Shown here: positions 30,669 to 38,469 of the stretch, one piece after another | How the letters are laid out: each line of letters opens with the position of its first letter | Position numbering within the stretch: position 1 is the stretch's first letter | Assembly (NCBI GenBank): GCA_036351115.1 | Contig: JAZBOL010000051.1 | Span: 24,058-88,057 of the forward strand | Direction: 5' to 3' | DNA length: 64,000 bases | From: Marinihelvus sp036351115 | GTDB lineage: Bacteria; Pseudomonadota; Gammaproteobacteria; Xanthomonadales; SZUA-36 | Made by a program: the position numbers and the translations under genes | Notes under the pieces: model-generated | Told to the model about the DNA's origin: nothing | What the model saw: only the letters and a program-made list of their open reading frames with translations | Databases searched by the model: none

Positions 30669-33278
30669 ATGAGTTCCAAGCCCTACCAGCCCGCCGCCAT
30701 CGAGGCCGCCATGCAACAGCGATGGCGCGACGAGCGTACCTTTTCCGTCACGGAAGATCCGGAGCGCGAGTCGTTCTACTGCCTGTCCATGCTGCCCTAT
30801 CCCAGCGGCGCCCTGCACATGGGGCACGTGCGTAACTACACCATCGGCGATCTCATCAGTCGCTACCAGCGCTTGCTGGGCAAGAACGTGCTGCAGCCCA
30901 TGGGCTGGGACGCCTTCGGACTGCCGGCGGAAAACGCCGCCATCAAGAACAACACGGCGCCGGCGGCCTGGACCTATGCCAACATCGAGCACATGCGCGG
31001 CCAGCTCGAACGGCTGGGCTTTGCCTACGACTGGGAGCGGGAGGTCACGACCTGCAAGCCGGAGTATTACCGCTGGGAACAGCTCATGTTCACGCGGCTC
31101 ATGAAGCAGGGCCTGGCCTATCGCAAGGATTCCGAGGTCAACTGGGACCCGGTGGACCAGACCGTGCTCGCCAATGAGCAGGTCGTGGACGGGCGGGGCT
31201 GGCGCTCCGGCGCCCTCGTGGAGCGCCGCACCATTCCGCAGTGGTTCCTGAAGATCACCGACTATGCCGAGGAACTGCTCGCCGGCCTGGATGAACTGGA
31301 TGGCTGGCCGGAATCGGTCAAGACCATGCAGCGCAACTGGATCGGCCGGTCGGAAGGCGCCGAGTTTTCCCTGCCGGTCTGCGATGCGGATGGTGTCGTG
31401 CAGCCCGACGGGCTCGCCATCGACGTGTTCACCACCCGGCCCGACACGGCCTTCGGGGTGACCTACGCCGTGCTGGCGCCGGAGCACCCCCTGGTCGGAG
31501 CGCTCACGACCGACGATCAGCGGGAAGCGGTGGACGCCTTCCGGTCGCGGGTGGCCAGCACGTCGGAAATCGACCGGCTTTCCGACGAGGGCCAGCTGGA
31601 CAAGCGCGGCGTGTTCACCGGCGCCTACGTGCTCAATCCGTTCAACCAGCAGGCCGTGCCCCTGTACCTGGCCGACTATGTCCTGATGGGTTACGGCACC
31701 GGGGCCATCATGGCCGTGCCCGGCCAGGACCAGCGCGACTGGGAATTCGCGAAGGCCTATGACCTGCCGATCATCCGCACGGTCCAGCCGCCGGAGGACT
31801 GGGAAGGGGAGGCCTACACCGGCGACGGGCCCGCCATCAACAGCGACTGGCTCGATGGAATGGACGTTACCGACGCCAAGGCGAAGGCCATGGACTGGCT
31901 CGAGGAACAGGGCATCGGCAGGCGTACGGTGAATTATCGCCTGCGTGACTGGGGGGTCAGCCGACAGCGCTACTGGGGCTGCCCCATTCCCGTGATCTAC
32001 TGCGAGGCCTGCGGCGCCCAGCCCGTGCCCGAGGAGGAGCTGCCCGTCGTGCTTCCCGAGGACGTCAGTTTCATGGGGGTGCAGTCGCCCATCAAGACGG
32101 ATCCGGAGTGGCGCAAGACGACCTGTCCGGCCTGCGGCGGCGCCGCGGAGCGGGAGACGGATACCTTCGACACCTTCATGGAGTCGAGTTGGTACTACGC
32201 GCGCTACTGCTGTCCGGATGCGGAAGCGCAGCTGGATGAGCGGGCCAACTACTGGTTGCCCGTGGACCAGTACATCGGGGGCATCGAGCACGCGATCATG
32301 CACCTGATGTACTTCCGCTTCTATCACAAGCTCCTGCGCGACGCGGGCATGGTCGACAGCGACGAGCCGGCGAAGCGCCTGCTGTGCCAGGGCATGGTGG
32401 TGGCCGAGACCTACAAGATCGAAGGCGAGGACGGCTCGACCACCTGGATCAACCCCGACGACGTCGAGGTGCAGAAGGACGACAAGGGCAAGATCATCGG
32501 CGCTCGCCTGGCCTCGGACGGCACGCCGGTCACCGTGGGTGCGGTCGAGAAAATGTCCAAGTCGAAGAACAATGGCGTCGATCCCCAGAGCCTGGTGGAC
32601 CGCTACGGCGCCGACACGGTGCGGCTGTTTTCCCTGTTCGCCGCACCGCCGGACCAGTCCCTGGAGTGGTCCGAATCCGGCGTGGAAGGCGCCTTTCGCT
32701 TCCTGAAGCGGCTCTGGACGCTGATCGATCAGCACCTGGAGGCCGGAGAACCAACGAGCCTGGACACCCAGGGACTCGATGATGGCCAGCGGGAAGTCCG
32801 CCGCCTGGTGCACGACACGATCGCCAAGGTGAGCGACGACATCGATCGCCGCTTCACCTTCAACACGGCGATCGCGGCGCTCATGGAGCTGACCAATCAC
32901 CTCGCCCGCTTCGAGGACACCAGTCCCCAGGGCCTGGCCGTGGCGCGGGAGGGCTGGACCGCCATTGTGCAGCTGCTCTCGCCGGTGACACCGCACCTGA
33001 GCGAAGCGCTGTGGGATCGGCTCGGTGACGGCCGCCGCCTGCTGGAAGCGGGCTGGCCCGAAGCCGACGATTCCGCCCGGGTGCGCCAGGCCGTGGAGCT
33101 CGTGGTCCAGGTCAACGGCAAGCTGCGAGGCCGCATCACCGTGGCTCCGGGCTGCGACCGGGACTCGGCCCAGGCCCTGGCCCTCGAAGAACCGAACGTT
33201 CAACGCTTTATCGAAGGCAAGACGGTTCGAAAGGTCATCCACGTTCCCGATCGCCTGCTCAACATCGTGGTGGGGTAA
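30669..33278 (+). CDS. leuS: Leucyl-tRNA synthetase
   Basis: An 869-residue class Ia synthetase: HIGH-type signature PYPSGALHMGHVRNYTIGD, the CP1 editing domain (about 220-415, with TTRPDTAFGVTYAVLAPEHPL and GTGAIMAVPGQDQRDWEFA), zinc-type Cys clusters (CEACGAQ, CPACGG), the KMSKS loop VEKMSKSKNNG, and an anticodon-binding helical domain ending in the C-terminal VQVNGKLRGRI. It charges tRNA-Leu, including the tRNA-Leu(GAG) encoded at 48290. It heads a long run of closely spaced genes through pmbA, with lptE 2 bp downstream, the usual leuS-lptE-holA order. Confidence 0.97.
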   Translation: MSSKPYQPAAIEAAMQQRWRDERTFSVTEDPERESFYCLSMLPYPSGALHMGHVRNYTIGDLISRYQRLLGKNVLQPMGWDAFGLPAENAAIKNNTAPAAWTYANIEHMRGQLERLGFAYDWEREVTTCKPEYYRWEQLMFTRLMKQGLAYRKDSEVNWDPVDQTVLANEQVVDGRGWRSGALVERRTIPQWFLKITDYAEELLAGLDELDGWPESVKTMQRNWIGRSEGAEFSLPVCDADGVVQPDGLAIDVFTTRPDTAFGVTYAVLAPEHPLVGALTTDDQREAVDAFRSRVASTSEIDRLSDEGQLDKRGVFTGAYVLNPFNQQAVPLYLADYVLMGYGTGAIMAVPGQDQRDWEFAKAYDLPIIRTVQPPEDWEGEAYTGDGPAINSDWLDGMDVTDAKAKAMDWLEEQGIGRRTVNYRLRDWGVSRQRYWGCPIPVIYCEACGAQPVPEEELPVVLPEDVSFMGVQSPIKTDPEWRKTTCPACGGAAERETDTFDTFMESSWYYARYCCPDAEAQLDERANYWLPVDQYIGGIEHAIMHLMYFRFYHKLLRDAGMVDSDEPAKRLLCQGMVVAETYKIEGEDGSTTWINPDDVEVQKDDKGKIIGARLASDGTPVTVGAVEKMSKSKNNGVDPQSLVDRYGADTVRLFSLFAAPPDQSLEWSESGVEGAFRFLKRLWTLIDQHLEAGEPTSLDTQGLDDGQREVRRLVHDTIAKVSDDIDRRFTFNTAIAALMELTNHLARFEDTSPQGLAVAREGWTAIVQLLSPVTPHLSEALWDRLGDGRRLLEAGWPEADDSARVRQAVELVVQVNGKLRGRITVAPGCDRDSAQALALEEPNVQRFIEGKTVRKVIHVPDRLLNIVVG

Positions 33279-33280
33279 AC

Positions 33281-33781
33281 GTGACGACACGGCGAACGAG
33301 GCAAGTCCTTCTGGCCGGGTTGGCCGCCAGCCTGCTGGCCGGTTGCGGATTTCAGCTGCAGGGCAAGAACGAGCTGCCGGCGGAGATGGCCTCGACAACC
33401 ATCGACACCTCCGATCCCTACTCGCAATTCGTTCGGCGCCTGAGCATCCTCCTGGAGCAGAACGGCGCCTCCGTGGTGGAGGCCGGCCCGCCCACGGCCA
33501 TTCTGCGCCTGCCCGAGGACTCGGTGCGCCGGGAAGTGCTCTCCATTGGCGGAACCGCAAGGATCCGGGAATACCGCGTTGTCCATCGCGTCCGCTTCCA
33601 GCTCGTGGACGCCGCGGGCACGATCCTGGTGCCCGAACAGACCATCGAGCTGAATCGCGTCATCAGCTTCGACGAACAGAACATCCTCGCCGCCACACGG
33701 GAAGAAGAGTTTCTCCGGGAAGAGCTCGCGGACACGCTGGCCCGCGAGGTGCTGCGGCGCCTCGGCGCCGGCGCCGGCTGA
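33281..33781 (+). CDS. lptE: LPS-assembly lipoprotein LptE
   Basis: A 166-residue lipoprotein with signal peptide and lipobox LAGC followed by GFQLQGKNELP, the classic LptE beginning. The middle has alternating strands (EVLSIGGTARIREYRVVHRVRFQLVD) and the end is a long helix (REEEFLREELADTLAREVLRRL). LptE plugs the LptD barrel and aids delivery of LPS to the outer leaflet. The GTG start at 33281 comes 2 bp after leuS; holA follows after 2 bp. Confidence 0.92.
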   Translation: MTTRRTRQVLLAGLAASLLAGCGFQLQGKNELPAEMASTTIDTSDPYSQFVRRLSILLEQNGASVVEAGPPTAILRLPEDSVRREVLSIGGTARIREYRVVHRVRFQLVDAAGTILVPEQTIELNRVISFDEQNILAATREEEFLREELADTLAREVLRRLGAGAG

Positions 33782-33783
33782 CC

Positions 33784-34785
33784 ATGCCCCTGCGCCTCGA
33801 CCAGCTCGCCAACCGTCTGCAACAGGGTCTCGACCCCGTCTACCTGCTGGGTGGCAGCGAATTGCTGCTCATGCAGGAAGCCCGGGATGCCATTTTCAAG
33901 GCGGCGGCGGCGGAAGGATTTACCGAGCGGGACCTGCTGGAAGCCCGGGGGCACTTCGACTGGGATCGCCTGGGCGAGTCCGCCGGAGCACCTTCCCTGT
34001 TCGCCCAGCGCCGCATCGTGGATCTTCGCCTGCCGACGGGGAAGCCGGGGCAGGATGGGGCCAAGGCGTTGCGGGCGTGGGTGGACAATCCGGATCCGGA
34101 CACGCTCCTGGTGGTTTCCTGTGAACAGTGGGAAGCCCAGCAGCGCAAATCCAAGTGGGCCCAGGACCTGGATCGGGCGGGTGTCCAGGTGGATATCTGG
34201 CCGGTGAAAGCCGAGGAAATGCCGGGCTGGATCGCCCAGCGGCTGCGGCGGGCCGGCCTGGAGCCGGACCGCGAGGCCGTCCTGGTGCTGGCGGAACGGC
34301 TCGAGGGCAACCTGGTCGCGGCGCAGCAGGAAATCGACAAGCTGGTGCTGATGAAAGGCAGCGGCCCCGTCAGCGCCAGCGAGGTGTTGCTGGCGGTTGC
34401 CGACAGCGCGCGCTTCGACGGATTTCAACTGGTGGAGTGCATGCTTGCCGGGAAGGCCGCCGACGCCCTGCGCGTCGCGGGAGGGCTGCGGCGCATGGGC
34501 GTGCCCATCCAGCCCCTGACCGGCGCGATCGCAGCCAACCTGAAGACCGTGGAAGCCTATCGGCAGGGTATGGCCAGCCAGCAGAACGAACGGGCGGTCT
34601 TCCAGAAGCTCCGGGTCTGGCAGGCCCGCCAGGCCGGGTTGCGCGCGGCCGGTCACCGCCTGGATGCGAAGCGCCTCGCCGAGGCCTGGTCCCGCCTCGC
34701 GGAAATCGACCAGGTCAGCAAGGGTCAGCCGGCGGGCGACGCCTGGCATCTCCTGGATCGGTTCATCGTCCGGGTGTGCGCCTGA
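33784..34785 (+). CDS. holA: DNA polymerase III delta subunit
   Basis: A 333-residue clamp-loader delta subunit: YLLGGSELLLMQEARDAI (degenerate Walker region), GAPSLFAQRRIVDLRLPTGKPGQDG, ERLEGNLVAAQQEIDKLVL and a C-terminal helical collar domain. Delta opens the beta sliding clamp. The ATG at 33784 matches the typical start (MPLRLDQLANRLQQGLDPVY); the frame stays open upstream, but that part is a shadow of leuS and lptE. Its last 10 bases overlap nadD. Confidence 0.93.
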   Translation: MPLRLDQLANRLQQGLDPVYLLGGSELLLMQEARDAIFKAAAAEGFTERDLLEARGHFDWDRLGESAGAPSLFAQRRIVDLRLPTGKPGQDGAKALRAWVDNPDPDTLLVVSCEQWEAQQRKSKWAQDLDRAGVQVDIWPVKAEEMPGWIAQRLRRAGLEPDREAVLVLAERLEGNLVAAQQEIDKLVLMKGSGPVSASEVLLAVADSARFDGFQLVECMLAGKAADALRVAGGLRRMGVPIQPLTGAIAANLKTVEAYRQGMASQQNERAVFQKLRVWQARQAGLRAAGHRLDAKRLAEAWSRLAEIDQVSKGQPAGDAWHLLDRFIVRVCA

Positions 34786-35444
34786 AGCTTCGCGCCATCT
34801 TCGGCGGGACCTTCGACCCGGTGCACCGGGGGCACCTCGGCGCGGCCCGGGAGGTCCACGCCGCCCTGGCCCCCGATACGTTCCATTTCCTGCCCGCCGG
34901 CCGGCCGCCACACCGCAGCGGCACCTACGCGCCGGCCGAGGCCCGCCTGCGTCTGCTCGAACTGGCGCTCGCCGATTCCCCCGGGCTCGGCATCGACACG
35001 CGGGAGCTCGAACGCGAGGGGCCCTCCTTCATGGTCGACACCCTGGCGAGCCTGCGCGCCGAGCATCCGGACGAGGCCCTCGCGCTGGTGCTGGGACAGG
35101 ACGCGCTCAATGGCCTGGATCGATGGCATGACTGGCGCCGGTTGCCGGAGCTCGCCCACCTCGTGGTGATGACCCGCCCGGGTGAATCGGCGGCCTATGG
35201 GAACGCCCTCGCGGAGGTTCTGGCGCCGCGGTTCGTGGCAGATCCGGCCGCCTTGCGGACGGCGACCGCCGGGGCGGTGCTGCGCGTGGCCGTGACGCCC
35301 CGGCCCGTATCGTCCACGCTGATCCGTGATCGCATCGACGACCCGGAGGCGCTGCGCGCGCTGGTTCCCGAGGCGGTGGCGGCGGCGATCGAGCGCGAGG
35401 GGCTATACCGTTCGCCGGCCAGGCCGACGGGTGCCGACCTGTGA
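34776..35444 (+). CDS. nadD: Nicotinate-nucleotide adenylyltransferase
   Basis: About 222 residues. The nucleotidyltransferase motif FGGTFDPVHRGHLGAA (HxGH) starts at residue 9, and the second signature SSTLIRDRI lies near the C-terminus; PAGRPPHR and LGQDALNGLDRWHDW are also typical. It makes deamido-NAD from nicotinate mononucleotide. GTG 34776 gives a normal-length N-terminus and overlaps the holA end by 10 bp, pointing to coupling; no ATG is available there. It is followed after 53 bp by rsfS, the conserved nadD-rsfS-rlmH order. Confidence 0.93.
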   Translation: MRLKLRAIFGGTFDPVHRGHLGAAREVHAALAPDTFHFLPAGRPPHRSGTYAPAEARLRLLELALADSPGLGIDTRELEREGPSFMVDTLASLRAEHPDEALALVLGQDALNGLDRWHDWRRLPELAHLVVMTRPGESAAYGNALAEVLAPRFVADPAALRTATAGAVLRVAVTPRPVSSTLIRDRIDDPEALRALVPEAVAAAIEREGLYRSPARPTGADL

Positions 35445-35497
35445 TTGTCACGCCCCCTGGGCTATGATGAACCAGCGTTCACAGCAAAGGTCGTCAT

Positions 35498-35878
35498 TTG
35501 AAAGCACAAGCACGGCAGTCCGAACCCACCGTCCAGCAACTGCACCAGCTCGTCCTCTCCACCCTCGAAGAGTTCAAGGCGGTCGACGTCAAGAGCGTCG
35601 ACGTCACCGGCCTCAGTCCCCTGACCGACCATTTCGTTGTTGCCTCCGGCAACTCGACGCGTCATGTCAAGTCGATGGCGGACAAGCTCGTGCAGGCCGC
35701 AAAAGCCGTGGGCATTCAGCCCCTGGGCGTGGAAGGTGAACGGGAGGCGCAGTGGATCCTGGTGGACCTGAACGACATCATCGTTCACCTGATGCTGCCC
35801 CAGGCCCGGGCGTTCTACAACATCGAGAAACTCTGGGAAGCGAGCAACGAGCAGCGAGCGGGTTCCCGCTCCGCCTGA
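35498..35878 (+). CDS. rsfS: Ribosomal silencing factor RsfS
   Basis: A 126-residue protein with the Iojap/RsfS fold: KAVDVKSVDVTGLSPLTDHFVVASGNSTRHVKSMADKL, then GEREAQWILVDLNDIIVHLMLPQARAFYNIEKLW. It binds uL14 and blocks 30S/50S joining in starvation. The start is TTG 35498, with AAAGG 7 bases upstream. A -10-like TATGAT at 35463-35468 lies in the 53-bp gap after nadD without a good -35, so a separate promoter is possible but weak. Confidence 0.95.
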   Translation: MKAQARQSEPTVQQLHQLVLSTLEEFKAVDVKSVDVTGLSPLTDHFVVASGNSTRHVKSMADKLVQAAKAVGIQPLGVEGEREAQWILVDLNDIIVHLMLPQARAFYNIEKLWEASNEQRAGSRSA

Positions 35879-35881
35879 TTC

Positions 35882-36352
35882 GTGCGTCTCCGGGTGGTCA
35901 GCGTCGGCCAGCGCATGCCTGGCTGGGTAACCGACGCCTGGCAGGATTACGCCCGGCGAATGCCCCGGGAGCTCACGCTCGAGCTCCGGGAGATTCCCCT
36001 GCAGAAACGCGGTAAAAACGCTGATGTCGCCCGCATGAAACGCGACGAGGGGCGCGCGCTGCTCGCCGCCACCGCCTCCGGAGACCACGTGGTCGCGCTG
36101 GATGGCGGCGGCAAGGTCTGGAGCACGGAACAGCTCGCCGGGAACCTGGAAACCTGGATGGGACAGGGCCGGGATTGCGCCTTCCTGGTCGGCGGGCCCG
36201 ATGGACACGACCCGGATTGTCTCGCCGCTGCCCGGCATCGCTGGTCCCTCGGTGCGCTCACCCTGCCACACCCGCTGGTGCGGGTCATCCTCGCCGAACA
36301 GCTGTACCGGGCCTGGACCATCATCAACCGACACCCCTATCACCGTGCCTGA
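35882..36352 (+). CDS. rlmH: 23S rRNA (pseudouridine1915-N3)-methyltransferase RlmH
   Basis: A 156-residue SPOUT methyltransferase: VVALDGGGKVWSTEQLAGNL, FLVGGPDGHDP (SAM-binding knot) and the very conserved C-terminus LVRVILAEQLYRAWTIINRHPYHRA. It methylates pseudouridine 1915 in helix 69 of 23S rRNA on 70S ribosomes. It starts at GTG 35882, 3 bp after rsfS, and its last 8 bases overlap maf. Confidence 0.96.
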   Translation: MRLRVVSVGQRMPGWVTDAWQDYARRMPRELTLELREIPLQKRGKNADVARMKRDEGRALLAATASGDHVVALDGGGKVWSTEQLAGNLETWMGQGRDCAFLVGGPDGHDPDCLAAARHRWSLGALTLPHPLVRVILAEQLYRAWTIINRHPYHRA

Positions 36353-36932
36353 TCTGCTGCTGGTTTCCGCTTCACCGCGCCGCCGTGAACTGCTGGCCCT
36401 CATCGGTGTGCGCTTCGAGGTGCGCCCCGCCGACATCGACGAGACCCCCTTACCCGGTGAACGCCCGGACGCCCTCGCGCTGCGTCTCGCGGAGGGCAAA
36501 CTGCGGGCCGGTATCCAGGCGCACGGTGAACACCGGCCCGCCCTTGGCGCCGATACGATCGTGCTCCTCGACGACGAGGTGCTGGGCAAGCCGCCGGACC
36601 GCGATGCGGCGGCGAGCATGCTGGCACGACTTTCGGGCAACACGCACGAGGTGCTCTCGGCCGTCGCCGTGCATCGGCCCGACGGGGAAGTCCGCTCGGC
36701 CCTCAACCGGACCCGGGTGACGTTCGGTGAGATTCCCGGAGACTGGATCGACCGCTACACCCGCCTCGACGAACCCATGGACAAGGCCGGTGCCTACGCC
36801 ATCCAGGGGCTGACCGCCCAGTGGATTCGGCATATCGAAGGCAGCTATTCCGGCGTGATGGGCCTGCCGCTCTATGAAACCGCGGAACTGCTGCGCTGGG
36901 CCGGCGTCCAAACAGGCAGTGAAGTCGCCTGA
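36345..36932 (+). CDS. maf: Maf-family nucleoside triphosphate pyrophosphatase
   Basis: About 195 residues: LLVSASPRRRELLALIGVRFEV, DETPLPGERP, GADTIVLLDDEVLGKP, and DKAGAYAIQGLTAQWIRHIEGSYSGVMGLPLYET, all Maf signatures. By motif it belongs to the YhdE branch (dTTP/UTP pyrophosphatase), a house-cleaning enzyme removing non-canonical nucleotides. The GTG start at 36345 overlaps rlmH by 8 bp. rng follows after 42 bp that hold a hairpin; the maf-rng-yhdP-tldD order is as in E. coli. Confidence 0.94.
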   Translation: MPDLLLVSASPRRRELLALIGVRFEVRPADIDETPLPGERPDALALRLAEGKLRAGIQAHGEHRPALGADTIVLLDDEVLGKPPDRDAAASMLARLSGNTHEVLSAVAVHRPDGEVRSALNRTRVTFGEIPGDWIDRYTRLDEPMDKAGAYAIQGLTAQWIRHIEGSYSGVMGLPLYETAELLRWAGVQTGSEVA

Positions 36933-36944
36933 AGTGGTATCCTA

Positions 36945-36968
36945 GGCGGCTAATTTTCCTGAGCCGCC
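36945..36968 (+). promoter_or_regulatory. Hairpin directly upstream of the rng start
   Basis: A perfect 7-bp stem GGCGGCT (36945-36951) / AGCCGCC (36962-36968) with a 10-base A/T-rich loop, ending 6 bases before the GTG of rng. No Shine-Dalgarno sequence is visible between hairpin and start. It is not followed by a T run, so control of rng translation or message stability is more likely than termination. Confidence 0.45.
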
Positions 36969-36974
36969 CCCGTC

Positions 36975-38456
36975 GTGAGCGAAGAGCTTCTGATCAACGT
37001 GACCCCCACGGAATCCCGCGTCGCCGTCGTGGAAAACGGCGTGCTGCAGGAGGTGTGGCTGGACCGTGCGAGCCACTACGGTTACGTCGGCAACATCTAC
37101 AAGGGCACGGTGTCCCGCGTCCTCCCCGGCATGCAGGCGGCCTTCGTGGACATCGGCCTGGAACGCACCGCTTTTCTGCACGCGTCGGACATCGTCCGGG
37201 TCGATCGGGAGCGGATGACCGGGCAGGCGCCCGATGCGCCCCTGAGCGAGCCCCCGATCAGCGAACTGGTGCGTGAGGGCGCCGAGGTCGTGGTCCAGGT
37301 CATCAAGGATCCCATCGGCACCAAGGGCGCTCGCTTGACGACCAACCTGAGCGTGCCTTCACGGTTCCTCGTGCTGCTGCCCGGCAATCCCCACATCGGC
37401 GTGTCCACCCGCATTGACGAAGAATCGGAACGCACCCGACTCCAGGACCTCGTGGCGCGTCTCCGGGAGGCGTCGTCTCACCACGGATACATCGTGCGTA
37501 CCAACGCCGAGGCGGTGGATGATTTTGCCCTGTCCGCCGACATGGCCTACCTGTCCAAGGTCTGGTCCGTGATCCAGGAAAAGGTGGCCTCGACACGGGG
37601 CGGGGAGTGCGTATACGAGGACCTGTCCCTGCCGCTGCGCGCGATCCGGGACCTCATGCACGGACAGATCGACCGGGTCCGCGTCGACCATGCCCCGACC
37701 TTTGAACGGCTGACCGATTTCGTGGGCCGGTTCGTTCCCGAGTGGCTGCCCCGAATCGAGCATTACGATGCGGAACGGCCGATCTTCGACGTCTACGGCA
37801 TCGAGGATGACATCGAGAAGGCGCTGCACCGCACCACGCCCCTGAAGTCCGGGGGGCACCTCGTGATCGACCAGACCGAGGCCATGACGACCATCGACGT
37901 CAACACGGGCGGGTTCGTCGGGCACCGCACCCTGGAAGAAACCATCTACAAGACCAACCTGGAGGCCGCCCAGGCGATCGCCCGCCAGCTTCGTCTGCGC
38001 AACCTCGGCGGCATCATCATCATCGATTTCATCGACATGCATGTTCCCGAGCACCGGGAGCAGGTCATGCGTACCCTGGAACGGGCCCTCGAACGGGACC
38101 CGGTGCGTACCTCCGTGACCGAACTGTCCGAGCTCGGGCTGGTGGAGATGACCCGCAAGCGAACCCGGGAGAGCCTGGGCCACGTCATGTGCGAGCCCTG
38201 CAAGGTGTGCAACGGCCGCGGGGCGGTCAAGACCGCGGAAACGGTGTGCCTAGAGGTGTTTCGGGAGATCATGCGGTCCGGGCGCCAGTTCGAGGCGGAG
38301 AAACTTCTCGTGCTGGCGTCCCCGGCGGTCGTCGACCTGGTGCTGGACGAACACTCCACCACCGTGGCCGAGCTCGAGGAAGTGATCGGGAAATCCATCC
38401 GTTTCCAGCGCGAAGAGCAGTACACGCAGGAGCTCTTCGACGTGGTGCTCCTGTGA
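36975..38456 (+). CDS. rng: Ribonuclease G
   Basis: A 493-residue RNase E/G-family endonuclease: N-terminal S1 domain (GNIYKGTVSRVLPGMQAAFVDIG), RNase-H-like and 5'-sensor regions, DNase-I-like catalytic core with the metal-binding aspartates in TIDVNTGGFVG and IIIIDFIDM, and the zinc-link CEPCKVCNGRG. It lacks the long C-terminal degradosome scaffold of RNase E. It matures the 5' end of 16S rRNA and initiates decay of some mRNAs. The start is GTG 36975; a hairpin lies just in front, so regulation at translation is possible. Confidence 0.95.
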   Translation: MSEELLINVTPTESRVAVVENGVLQEVWLDRASHYGYVGNIYKGTVSRVLPGMQAAFVDIGLERTAFLHASDIVRVDRERMTGQAPDAPLSEPPISELVREGAEVVVQVIKDPIGTKGARLTTNLSVPSRFLVLLPGNPHIGVSTRIDEESERTRLQDLVARLREASSHHGYIVRTNAEAVDDFALSADMAYLSKVWSVIQEKVASTRGGECVYEDLSLPLRAIRDLMHGQIDRVRVDHAPTFERLTDFVGRFVPEWLPRIEHYDAERPIFDVYGIEDDIEKALHRTTPLKSGGHLVIDQTEAMTTIDVNTGGFVGHRTLEETIYKTNLEAAQAIARQLRLRNLGGIIIIDFIDMHVPEHREQVMRTLERALERDPVRTSVTELSELGLVEMTRKRTRESLGHVMCEPCKVCNGRGAVKTAETVCLEVFREIMRSGRQFEAEKLLVLASPAVVDLVLDEHSTTVAELEEVIGKSIRFQREEQYTQELFDVVLL

Positions 38457-38469
38457 GCCCGAAGCCGCC

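Noticed and set aside
33025..33783. Open frame in the holA phase extending 253 codons upstream
   Set aside because: It runs through leuS and lptE in another phase; the conserved HolA N-terminus begins at 33784.
35445..35468. Promoter in front of rsfS (TTGTCA and TATGAT)
   Set aside because: The two hexamers are only 12 bases apart, too close for sigma-70.
35630..35660. Third copy of the TGTTGC palindrome in rsfS (TTGTTGCCTCCGGCAAC)
   Set aside because: The spacing is 5 rather than 6, the right arm is incomplete, and it lies in conserved coding sequence.
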